DNA from: Melieria omissa
Taxonomy: Eukaryota > Arthropoda > Insecta > Diptera > Ulidiidae
Assembly: GCA_963971225.1 (NCBI GenBank)
Contig: OZ020268.1
Span: 48,782,404-48,846,403, forward strand
DNA: 64,000 bases
Reading direction: 5' to 3'
Shown piece after piece: positions 23,969 to 34,330 of this stretch (position 1 is its first letter; the number at the start of each line of letters is the position of its first letter). The position numbers and the translations under genes were made by a program. The notes below the pieces were generated by a model. The model did not search any database and was not told where the DNA came from. It saw nothing but the letters and a program-made list of their open reading frames with translations.

Positions 23969-23974
23969 AATAAA
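23969..23974 (+). terminator. Polyadenylation signal of the piggyBac-type gene
   Basis: AATAAA lies 90 nt past the transposase stop codon, in an A-rich 3' region inside the element's right end. Confidence 0.5.
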
Positions 23975-24099
23975 AACACAAAAATGAAAATTAAAAAAAA
24001 AAAATTTCATGAAAAAACCCTAATTTTCAAAAAAAAAGGTCCCTACGGACCTTGTCACACGGCCGTGAAGTTCAGAATTGTCACTCATCGAAGGGTTAA

Positions 24100-24535
24100 T
24101 ATCAAAAATTTAAATTTTAAGGAATTAATTAAAATTTTATAAACTCTTTCAATAATCAGTTCTTCTTCTTCAATTCTAAGCACTTCTGAAAAAGCAGAAA
24201 ACAAAAGAGATTTCTGTCATTTCGCAAAGTTTTCGTTTTTTATTTTTCTTTTTGACTTTTCCAATGATAGAATGCTTGTAGAAGACTTGTGCCTAATCAT
24301 CCTCACATTTGTTGTCTTGTAAGAAATATTTTTATAATTAATGAGCAGTCATTTCCACCTCACAAGTTAAGAATATGATCTCGAGTTTCTACGCTTCTCC
24401 ACTGTCCAGACCTAACCTAAAACACTGTTCTATCCTAAACCAAGATTAGTTGAATATGTTTGTCATTAGCCTGTAGTCTACAGTTGGATAAACCATGATA
24501 GTTCCCCAGTGTTTTTCTTTATGCGTTTGACGCAG
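24100..24535. other. AT-rich spacer, nothing recognised
   Basis: No gene or repeat of note was seen between the piggyBac-type element and the 52-bp array. Confidence 0.5.
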
Positions 24536-24539
24536 CTAA

Positions 24540-25910
24540 CCCCATTTTAGATAAAACTCATTCAAGAAGATCCAATTTGCAATTCTTGGTACTTTCTTGT
24601 GTCAGTCTTATGCTTATCATTCAGTATCTTCAGTCTCAGGCCTATGGTTATGGTTGAGAATTTACAATTTCTGGTACTTTTCTTGTTTCAGTCTTGTGGT
24701 AATGATTCAGTATTTGCAATTCTTCGTAATTTTTTGTCTCAGTGTTGGGGTTATAGTTCATTTTTTGCAATTGGCGGTACTTTCCTTGTCTCAGTCATGT
24801 GGCTATGGTTCAGAATTTACAATTTCTGGTACTTTCCTTGTCTCAATCAGGTGGCTATGGTTCAGAATTTACAATTTCTGGTACTTTTCTTCTCTCAGTC
24901 TTGTGGTAATGATTCAGTATTTGCAATTCTTGGTAATTTTTTGTCTCAGTGTTGAGGTTATAGTTAATTGTTTGCAATTGGCGGTACTTTCCTTGTCTCA
25001 GTCATATGGGTTATGGGTTAGTATTTGTAATTCTTGGTACTTTTCTTGTACAGTAGCGACTCGGTAGAAGCAACCGATTAATGACAGGGGCAGTTGCAAC
25101 TACCGAGTTTGTTGCAATTATCGAGTCTAAATTTTTGTATGAAAATTTGCAAATTTCACAAAGTTTTATAAGGGTTTCATTAGAATTCATTATTATTGTA
25201 TTCATATTTGGTTGTATTACAAAAAAAAAGACCTTAAACTAATCATATTCATTGTGTTTAAGAAAAATCAAACAGAAACAAGAACTCCAAACATTTCTTA
25301 AAAAGGCTTTAATTAACAAAACAGTTTGATAACAATTTAGTTTACTGATTTAAAGAAACTAGAGAGAGAAACGGGACATCAACTGACACTTTACTCCACA
25401 AAAAGAAAATAAGACGAAGAAAAAGTTGCGATTATTGAGGTTTTTTCGGCAGCAGTTGCTTTTACTGAGTCTATAATGTATAAAATTCGGTGGTTGCGAT
25501 AATCGAGGAGTTGCGCAAATCGAGGGTTGCTTTTACCGAGTCGCTACTGTATCGATGTTGTGGTTATGATTTAGTATTCGAAAATCTTGGTACTTTTTTT
25601 GTTTCAGTCTTGTGTTCATGGCTCAGAATATGTTAGTCTTGATCTTTCCTTGTCCCAGTGTTGAGGTTATGGTTCAGTTTTTGCAATTGGTGATACTTTC
25701 CTTGTCACAGTCTTGTGGCTATGGCTCGGTATTTAAAATTTTTGGTACTTATCTTACCTCAGTCTTCTGGTTATCATTCAGTATTTGCAATTGTAAGCAT
25801 ATTTCATATATGTTTTGTGGTTATTGTTCAGTATTTACAACTCTTGGTGCATTTCTCGTCTCGGTTTTGATTCAGTATTTTCAATATTTGGTACTTTTCA
25901 CTGGGTGGAC
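24540..25910. repeat. 52-bp tandem array, interrupted by a MITE
   Basis: A TTGGTACTTTTCTTGTCTCAG-like anchor (GGTAC) recurs at 24673, about 24725, 24776, 24828, 24880, 24932, 24983 and 25036, i.e. every 51-53 bp. After a 499-bp insertion it continues at 25589, 25690 and 25743. Units carry CAGTCTTGTGGTTATGGTTC and TTTGCAATTC. Since 52 is not a multiple of 3, the long frames seen here are repeat artefacts. Confidence 0.85.
25051..25549. mobile_element. Tc1/mariner-type MITE, 499 bp
   Basis: Terminal inverted repeats CAGTAGCGACTCGGTAGAAG and CAGTAGCGACTCGGTAAAAG differ at one of the first 20 positions and continue with CAACC. They are flanked by TA on both sides (25049-25050, 25550-25551). TA target sites and CAGT ends are typical of Tc1/mariner. 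No transposase. Internal variants of the end motif (AACTACCGAG, ATAATCGAGG) occur. It interrupts the 52-bp array. Confidence 0.9.
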
Positions 25911-28000
25911 ACTAGTCCGAAAAATCTCCTTTCAGTGAGCAACTATTTTTTCAGTAAGTAACTTTAATATTTCCTAAACATTGCCACACCTGATTAGAAA
26001 ATTTCACATTGTTAAATTGCATCATCAGTTTAAAAGGCCACAAGTCTTGCACAAAGGAATCTGAACTCAGCTGAACGTGGACAGCAAATTGCAAATCAAT
26101 TCCTAAGAAGAACAGGACTACTGGATCGTCAATCCGGAGCTTCTCTGTCACCCCTGCAATAATCGCATTAATATCTCGAAAGAAAATCAAATTGAAAAGT
26201 TTATAAATAATTCAACATTTTACTACTTATTTCTAGCAATAAAAATCTATAACTTTTGCTGTGAAACTTAAACACAATCTGCTGGAGCACAAATCCCCGC
26301 CAGGTACGCGCCCAAACGCTTTGCAGGCCGCAAATTCGAATTGCAAAATTTTCCACACCAAATTTAACTTGAATCAAACAATTTTACTTAAATCAAACAA
26401 AATTAAATTCACTGGCAAAGCGAAGAAAACAAACGCACGTCCATTACTGCCATAGCAGTTGGAGTTCTCTCGTTGTTGTTGTTGTTGTTGCTGCCGCTGG
26501 CTTCATGTGCCAGCAGAAATTTGGCAACGCGGCGCAATTTATTTTATTCACCTCATCTGCAATTTATATCAAATAAAAATAAAACCGACATTTCGCAGTG
26601 GGCCCGTACGCTCCACTCGCTTCCTCGCCCCCCATGCCCCCCAAACACTCCAGCCAAAGCACAACCAACACCCGCTGCAAAGCAATACTAACACACTCAA
26701 ACCTATGTATGTATGTATGTATCTCGCCCGCCAGCAAACAGCCGCCGTTCGGTCGGTCGGTTAGTTCGACAGGCGGCAAACGGCAAACGGCCGAACGAAT
26801 GGTCGCGCGAAAAATTAAAGAAACAAATGGAAGAGAAAAGAAAAACTTATCAGCGAAGCGTATCAGTTTTGTTGTAGTTAGTCGTTGTTGTAGTGATTGT
26901 TTTTGCTTTATTTTTTTTGTTTTCTTCTTTTCTAGTGAACTGCCGCTGTTGTTGTTGTGGTTGTTGTGGCTCTTCATCATGTTCGCCGCATGTTTGCCAG
27001 CAGCAAACGCCGTCGACGTCAGCGCCACAAAAAGGAGGCAACCAAAAATGAGCACAAAAAAACCGAACCATAAAAAACAGACCAACAAGTTCTCGGCTGG
27101 GGCCTGGCAATGGAAGCCATTTGCGCGTTTTCAGGTTTTCGGCGTAATGCTGTGCGATGTGCTGACCCATGTGGCCTGCCAGCCAGCCTCCCTATTTGTG
27201 TGCACCTCAGCTGTGCGCTCCACGTTGGCTCAGTGAATTTCTCTGCTTCCTTTGAACAGAGAAGATCAACAGTTCAGCGCAAACACTCAAGCAATGGCGA
27301 TCTATAAAGAATGTTCAGCTCAAAAATGTAGCGACGACAAAATATGTATGTTCATGGTTATGAAACACAGCTGAGTCCTGCTGCTGCTGCTTGGAATGCT
27401 CAAGAATATGGAATGCGTTACACACATTGGTGGACGTTTAGAGGCGTTGCTGCTGCTGCTGAAACTAGGTCAAACATGCTGGCAGTAGAGGAAAACAAAT
27501 CGAACTGAGCACTCCATGCACCCCTTAAGTAGGGGTCGTGAAATCGAAACTCTACGAAATAAATTTAAGCTACAGAAGACTCATGTCATATTAGCAAAAA
27601 TTTGGTATTTGGTTCATTCATATTCTTTCATTCTACTAAAACAATAACACACAAAGAAAACGTTTCATAAGGCTGCGGGCTGGGTTCACCGAAAGCAATG
27701 GTGAAGATTTTGGTGTATAGAGTCATAGATATCGTACCCAGAGCAAGGCAGCCCCTGGATTAGGCACTCACTGTGAACTTTATCCCTGAACTAAGCATGA
27801 AATTAACCACAAATAAATATCCTTCTGCTTCTGTCTGTACGTTGTTCCTCCAAGCCAATTTTTGATCTGGTAACAGGACATTTTCATAGCAGAGAAACAT
27901 TGAATTGGTATTGAATGTTTATACAAATATGGTTTTCAATTATAGTTAAATTATATTTAAATCAATGAGCACATGGAAGTTGAGGCGCTCGGTGTGCAGT
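25911..28000. other. Mixed AT-rich and GC-richer non-coding DNA
   Basis: GTTGTTGTTG runs (26475-26490, 26950-26965), a (TATG)n tract (26704-26722) and GC-richer sequence at 26590-27240 give overlapping frames on both strands (up to 212 residues from 26598 and 174 on the minus strand). Neither shows a recognisable domain or splice context. No gene is called. Confidence 0.4.
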
Positions 28001-28267
28001 TATAAATACGGTGACCAGATTTCCTGAAGCTAAAAGCGGAAATGAAAACCCAGCAAAACGCAAACTATATATAGTAAAATTAATTAAAGATGAAAAATAA
28101 AAAAATAAAGTTAATTAAATTAGTTCGTTTAGTTCTTAAGGACTATAGATATCTTAGTATTACTTTCAGTTAGATTTTATTTACATCGTAGGTGTATCCC
28201 GCGACTTCGCTCACGACGATTTCGTAATGAATTTCTTTAAAGTATCTGAAAATTCATATAAAAATAC

Positions 28268-28879
28268 TAGTGTCCGACCGAATATTCTTTTTCAGCCCAA
28301 AAAGAGTGGTTACGGTTTCAGTTTCGGCCAAAAAATGGCGAACGACTGAAACCGAAACAGATATACAGATATATGCATGTATAGTGAAAGGAGGAGTAAT
28401 TTAGGTGCTTTTTTTAGCATATATGTACATATTATTAGATTACTTAATTTTGAATGTTAGCGAGTAAGGTACGAAAGGGTAATTTTTTATGTTTATGTTT
28501 TTAAAAAAAATCAATGAATTGATTATATTAATAAGTCTGTGGTCAAAAGCAATAACCGCCTAAGTCGAAAATTGCTGTTTCGAGCAATCTCGTTTTAAAG
28601 ATTTAGGCGCATATTTGATAAAAGTAGTAACGCGAATAGGTTTTTATTATTAATTTCTTCTTGAATTGGCTTAAGCAGTTATTGCTTTTGACCACAGAAG
28701 TATTTATTTATTTATGTTAGGTTTGTTTGTTTGCTCTTTATTTACTTAAAGTAAAATTCTTTTGTTGAAAAAAATGCTTGATATGGTGATTTTTATTTCA
28801 ACTAGAAAGGTTTCGGCCGAATATTAAAAAAAACCGAAATTACGTTTCGGCCAAAAAATGGTGTTTCGGTTGGACACTA
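28268..28879. mobile_element. hAT MITE, middle layer of the nest
   Basis: Ends TAGTGTCCGACCGAA and, inward from the right, TAGTGTCCAACCGAA; a perfect 8-bp TSD AAAAATAC (28260-28267, 28880-28887). A TTTCGGCCAAAAAATGG motif occurs near both ends in direct orientation. The TAGTGTCC terminus is shared with the MITE at 7289-7909. It has no transposase. Confidence 0.92.
28537..28697. mobile_element. 4-bp-TSD MITE, copy 2 (161 bp), innermost layer
   Basis: It has the same CTGTGGTCAAAAGCAATAAC ends as 15816-16057 and is flanked by AAGT on both sides (28533-28536, 28698-28701). It is shorter by about 80 bp in its right half (the CTCCCCGATTTTACACAAAC region of copy 1 is absent). Confidence 0.9.
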
Positions 28880-29056
28880 AAAAATACCAAAACATTGAGT
28901 TATATTTATTCTGTGCAATTATTTTTCCAACACCCATCAAATTCGTCCAGTAGAAAGGTTCGACTAAGTAGACCAAGCAACCAGCTAAACGTTCCAATGA
29001 CAAGTTGACGGGACTGTCCCGCTAAAATCGGTACGTCTGGTCACCGTAGTTATAAT

Positions 29057-32000
29057 CGGTGACCATGATTGCAGCCTGCTGCGAAATCTGTAATACAAAT
29101 TTGAAAATTGTCGTTATTATTATCGGAAATGCTGGAAATTATAGAAATTATGGCAATACCGAGAGAAACATGCAACTTTTGAGTGTTGACCATTTGGGTG
29201 TTTACATGCAGTGTTGAAACTCTAAAATTTTTAGTCTGCATTTCTTTAAGCTGACCTGCTGGCATTTGCTCCTTTAATCGTGTTTTGATTCACCTCTCTA
29301 CTTCTACATATTAGAACTTCTATGCGCTTCCTTTTGTATCAATCCTGTTGAATAATTGGGCCAAAATATTGCAAAAGAACTCTTCGACCTGTGCTCGCTC
29401 ACCGCTGTATGCACCGCGAACTTCTAAGCTCTGTAATTTTCTTAATTCGATGCATTTTCAAAAACACCTCTTACAATCAAATTGACGCATAAAAAACAAA
29501 ATGTTAAATTTTCAGCAAGAAATGTGGCAACGCAGCAAACGCGCAGCGGCCAAAGCCTGAGCAGCAGCGACGGCAGCAGCGGCAGCACATGGAATAAATA
29601 AAAAGTTGCAAAGAGCAGCATTAGCGAAATTTATTTCGCATCCATTAAAATAAAAATAAATGAAATAAAAATGCGAAATGACAGAGAAGAAGAAGCAGCA
29701 CGCTGCCATCGCTACTGCGGCGAGAACATGGGGAAAAGGAAGGCAGGCAATGAAGACGACGACGACGTAGAAAATGAAGTAGAAGAAGCAGACGAGGTGG
29801 AAAGACATAGCAAAGGAAACGAAAACTGAAAACTCATCATGCGCAGGCAGCGAGCAGCAGCAGCGACAGGGAAAATGAGCAAAAGCCACACAAGCGCAAA
29901 CATACACACACACACACCCATGCCCCAAACACGCACATCGATGTGCGACATGGAAAAGCGAGGCGGCAGCAACAACCCCTCCGCGCGCCGCAGCCAAGTG
30001 CTTGCGTCGTCGGTTGGCGCTGCAGCAGTGGTACGAGCGGCGGGCATGGCCAAAGATGATGTAGCGACAGCGGTAGATGCCGCATGGAAGACCAGGCGCT
30101 CTCGAGCAAGAAAAGGGGCGAAAAACACTTTGCAACGTGCAAAATCGCCAGTGAATGGCAATGCTGGCGAGCGCATTTGATATAGTGCTGGCAGCATGTT
30201 GTTGTTGTTGGTGCTTTTCCTAGTGTGGTGAATTGGCTGCGCGGTGTGCGAGTGTGGCGAGAAATTCACAGTCAGAGCAGCAGAAGTAGCAACAACAACA
30301 GCACAAATAAAGCGTACAAAGCAACGAGTGACGTTTTGCGCTGGGGAATGGAAAGCTGGTCGAGTTGAATGTTGAGAATTTGCTTGAGGGACGGTCGAAG
30401 AGGCAGCGGCTGTAGCGTACGAGCGCGAAACGGTACGAACATGTTCGCTAGACAGCAAAATCACGTTGTTTTTATTTTGGGAAGACCACATTTTGTTCTG
30501 AAAAATGTTTCATGGCGTTAGTAAAAAGTTTAAATAAATTAATTTATGTTAACTACAAACGAATTCTTCTTAAACTATTGCTTCAGGTTTAGAATTATTT
30601 TCTTTTTCAAATCCACATTCTGTTCAATTTTTGCATTTTTGGACTTTAGTGTGGCCAGTACTGCATGCAACCAGAAAGCTTGGTTAGGGCCTGAACCAGC
30701 TCCTTTTTCAAGCCATTTGGCCCATGTTTGCAGTGCTATGTTCGGTTCGAACTGGCCGACGCTCTCATCAAACACGTTTGCTCGCTGGTTTCTTTTTGGC
30801 CCGTTTGAGTGCGCGTTCGAGCAACGCTCGCTCGCTCGCTCGTTTGTTCGTTGGTCGGTTCGTTCGCTACGCTCGCTGGCCGTTTGTGTTGGCTGCCTTT
30901 GCTTTGGCCTGCCCGCCTGAGTGAGTGTGTGTGAAGCGTAGAAGAAGTGGAATAAAAATTTTTTAGCAAGTTTCTTCGTCGGCCGTGCGTTTTGTGATCC
31001 GGGTGAAGAAATTGCGAAAATTTCGTTAAAATTCGGCGAATTTATTACAAAAAGGTACAAATTCCTAAATCTAAATAGCACGTGAATGGCTCGGCGTTTG
31101 CGGCTGGTCGCCAGCTTGTCTCGTTTTCGAGTTATTGCGATTTTTTGTGGCAGCACGATGCCCGTCTGCCCGCCTCGCGTCTCTGGCTGTGCGACAACGA
31201 CGACGTACCAGCGCCCTCCAATATAATTACGTCGTGGCAGTGTCAGTGGCGGTGCACAACTAATCCCCCTCGACTGGAACGTCCTTGGCTTTTGCTTAAA
31301 ATATCAATTTAATTAATTTTCCCAGTAATAAGGGGCGCGCGGTAGAAAATTCGTAATATCTCAACTTGCAGTGTGGCCACATGGAAAATCTGTAGAAAAT
31401 GAAAAAAAGAATTCAAATGGTCTGATTTAAGTCAGGCGCTTACCTGCAAGTATTCACGTGGAAATTATAGTGAAGTGTTTGTTGTTGTTGGTGGTGGTTT
31501 GTGAATTGTGTCGAAAATTTGGCATGCAATGAATAAGAAAGAGAAAAAAATTGTTAAAATAAAAAAAACAAAGCAATTGCATTTAGTTGAAACTAATCTT
31601 TGCTTATGAGCAAAATTAAAGTGGCAATAAAAAAATGTTTTAAGAGTTTTTACCCACTAGGACCACACCCTGTTGGGAGTTTCGAAGCTAATGTTTGTGC
31701 TTTAAAATGCGTAGAACTGCACTGAAAATTGGCGTAGAAGCGTTGGGCGCAATAAATGCTTAAATGTGAAGAAAAATGCCCTCTTAGCGCTTGTGAGAGA
31801 TTTCATTATTGACTCACATGTGCAGGTCGAGGAACTTGCAGACTTGTGGGTAATTGTCTACAAGGCTTTTAAATGATTAAATTCAAATGCTTTCTGAATA
31901 GAATAGTTTATGATTGTGCAGAGAGTTCAGTTACATTTTCGTCGCTCATTTATAATTTTATGTTCTTTTTTGGCAATTTCGAATGCGGAAGTTTTAGCCA

Positions 32001-32640
32001 AAGATTTTCCAATGTAAATGTAGCTGTTGCATTACTAGTTTCGGATATTGGAAGCTTATGCTAGTAATATAACTTTTGCTGAAATTTCACGTCTTTTGCT
32101 TTCCAGTTTCTGAAGAAAGCATTGAAGAAATAACCTCACGTGATTCGTTTGTGCCTTGAAAACTGTTTCTATGCCCAGCTTATTAAATTTCTATCTCCAG
32201 CCGTCACTTAAAAGAAGTAAAACCGTAAAAGATCCATTGTTTTTCGAATCAAATTTGAAAAATTTCATGTTTTAAAACCGCATAGCTCATAAAAACTTTC
32301 TGTTAATGCTTTGAGCACTTTCTTTGGTTTTTGAAATACTAAATTTTCCAAAATACCAGTCTTTGGCTAATTACATACAAATATTTCATTATTCCATTTG
32401 GCTTTTTTACTGAGAACTTTTGCTGTCCATTAGTTGTTGTCTTATTTCGCTAAAATTTTGTGCTCCTTTGTTTAGCAGTTAAATTTCTGCTTATTTCAAT
32501 GAAACTATATAGTTTTTGATACATTAAGAAGATCCCATTTCTTCAACTTGTGCTCCAAGAGAAAAATATGAAAGTGTGACTTGCAAAAAATGAAAAATTG
32601 CAGCAAGCAGAGAAGCAAAAATCGATAAATCGACAATTTC
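29057..32640. other. Non-coding region with GC-richer island
   Basis: GC-richer, CpG-containing sequence spans 29520-30480 and 30640-31290, with CGCTCGCTCGCTCGTTTG-like repeats at 30826-30850. The 259-codon minus-strand frame (29712-30491) and others have no domain and low-complexity content. A good minus-strand donor (CAG|GTAAGC, junction at 31444/31443) suggests a possible antisense 5' exon. The island could be a promoter region, but no core promoter was pinned down. Confidence 0.4.
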
Positions 32641-32652
32641 GCAGCTGGCAAC

Positions 32653-32700
32653 ATGCGTTCTTTGCTCCTGCTGGGATTTAAGCGGCAGAAATTATTTGAG
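32653..32700 (+). other. Candidate small exon ending in a consensus donor
   Basis: An ATG at 32653 opens 16 codons (MRSLLLLGFKRQKLFE) that end exactly at a perfect GAG|GTAAGT donor (32700/32701) in phase 0. A weak acceptor-like TTTCGCAG lies at 32637-32644. It could be an alternative first exon or 5' UTR exon of a downstream plus-strand gene, or chance. There is no homology support. Confidence 0.25.
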
Positions 32701-33300
32701 GTAAGTTTTGAAATCATGTTTTAAATCCTTTGAACATTTTCTAATTGCCTTTGATTAATTTTTGAAATAGTTTTTTAGTATTGAATTGGTTTCTTTGAGT
32801 TTTTTCGATTTCTGATTGGGTTAAAAAAATATGAAAGACGTTATTTTTATGAATTTAAGAGAATAATTGCAAAGTTTGACTTTAAGTTTAAAACTAGGAG
32901 AATAACAAAAATGATAGCTTTAATGTGTGTGTGTTTTAATCGAATAAGAAAGCAAGGTGGTGTTTAACAAAAAAAATATAAGAAGAAAATATATGACAAA
33001 TATGTACAAAACTAAAATTTTTTGAAAACCGTATACAAAATTATTTAAAAATATAAAAATTTTTGAAAAGCAAAACATAAAAATTGAAAAAAAATATATA
33101 TAAATAAATTTAAAAAATCATTCAAAAAGAATTACCAAAAAACGCAATTTGTACATAATTTCATTTTTTAAAAGAGGAAGTGACATACAAAAATTGTAAT
33201 AAAGACAAATTATATAAAATAAAATATATTTGATAATTGCAGCAAATAAAATATATTAAATCATTTCAAATAAAGATAATTATTAGAAAAAATTTCTTAA
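32701..33300. other. Very AT-rich spacer
   Basis: No gene; A/T-rich with runs of AAAATTT-like sequence leading into the next repeat array. Confidence 0.5.
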
Positions 33301-33319
33301 TTTATTTTCCGAAAACTTC

Positions 33320-34330
33320 AATATAATCGAATAAAGCTTCCTTTACTCCAGAAATAAAGTGAAAATACATAAAACGTAATAAAGTTAAAATAATAAAATT
33401 AAATAGATTTGCTTAAATCATTTTTATAAAACGCCAAAATCGATTAAAGCCTCATTTGCTTCGGAATATAGTTAAAATAAAAAAACAAATGTGAGAAAAT
33501 TATCTTCGGAAAGCATCACAAAGATCGAATAAAGCATCATTTGTTTCAAAAAGAAAAATAAAATAAATTTGATCAAATCATTTTCGAAAAACATGAAAAT
33601 AATCGGTTAAAGCATCGTTTGCTTTGGAAATGCAGTTAAAAAAGAAAACATTTTATCAAATTATTTTCAAAAAGCATCATAAAAATCAAATAAAGCATTG
33701 TTGCTTCAGAAATACAGTTAAAATTAAAAAATAATAAAAACAATTTCGAAAACAGCAAAATAATCGAATATAGCACTCGTTTGCTTCACAAATACAGTTA
33801 AAATTCATAAAAATAAAATAGATTTACTTAATAAATCGTTTTTGAAAAACGTCAAAATCGAGTGAATCATCGTCTGCTTCGGAAAAACAGTTTAATTTAA
33901 AAAATTTATCAAATTGTCTTCGAAAAGGATCATAAAGATTGAACAAAGCATCGTTTGCCTTAAAAATACAGTTAAAGTACATAAAAATGAAATCATTTTC
34001 GAAAAACATTAAAATAATCGACTAAAGCATATTTTGCTTTAAAATACAAATAAAAAGGATCATAAAGTTTGAAGAAAGCATTGTTCGTTACAATTAAACT
34101 ACCTAAAAAATAAAATAAATTTGCTCAAATTCGATCTTTGTGATCCCGTTTGAAGATCATTTGATCAATTTATTTTTTGATCAAATCATTTTTGAAAAAT
34201 ATCAAAATAAAAGACTAAATCATATTTTGCTTTAGAAAAATAGTTAAAATACATCAAAAAAGAAATAAATTTGCTCAAATTATTTTTGAAAAACATTAAA
34301 ATAATCGAATAAAGCATCGTTCACGCATAC
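33320..34330. repeat. About 80-bp degenerate tandem array
   Basis: An anchor AATCGAATAAAGCATCGTTT recurs in variant form at about 33328, 33441, 33526, 33604, 33687, 33765, 33859, 33940, 34019 and 34310, mostly 78-94 bp apart. It is followed by GCTTCRGAAATACAGTTAAA and ATTTGCTCAAATCATTTTCG. Non-coding. Confidence 0.75.

Larger units (their letters stand above)
21426..24095 (+). mobile_element. piggyBac-type transposon, degenerate
   Basis: The right end GGG followed by TTAA (24096-24099) fits the piggyBac rule of TTAA-flanked ends. The left end is uncertain: a TTAA at 21422-21425 is followed by ATCTTCAAATGAGCGATAA, which resembles the inverted right end CCCTTCGATGAGTGACAA with one gap. Nearer the gene, CGGACGTGTAACAAGGTCC (21736-21754) matches the inverted right subterminal CGGCCGTGTGACAAGGTCC. 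Three AAGGTCCSTAGGGACCTT-like palindromes lie at 21556, 21748 and 24037. A piggyBac transposase pseudogene is inside. Confidence 0.7.
28007..29048. mobile_element. hAT-type MITE, outer shell of a three-level nest
   Basis: Ends TACGGTGACCAGA (28007) and TCTGGTCACCGTA (ending 29048) are perfect 13-bp inverted repeats. The flanks GTTATAAA (27999-28006) and GTTATAAT (29049-29056) match at 7 of 8, an 8-bp TSD typical of hAT. Without the nested insertion it would be about 420 bp. No coding capacity. Confidence 0.85.

Noticed and set aside
24597..25067. 156-codon membrane-protein-like frame
   Set aside because: It lies in the 52-bp tandem array; repeated WYFSC/QYLQF words are the unit read in shifting frames.
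26598..27236. 212-codon plus-strand frame
   Set aside because: No domain, competing minus-strand frame of similar length, and repeat-driven composition.
29712..30491. 259-codon minus-strand frame and overlapping 207-codon frame
   Set aside because: No recognisable domain; low-complexity Ser/Ala/Cys composition in a GC-richer repeat region where several frames are open at once.
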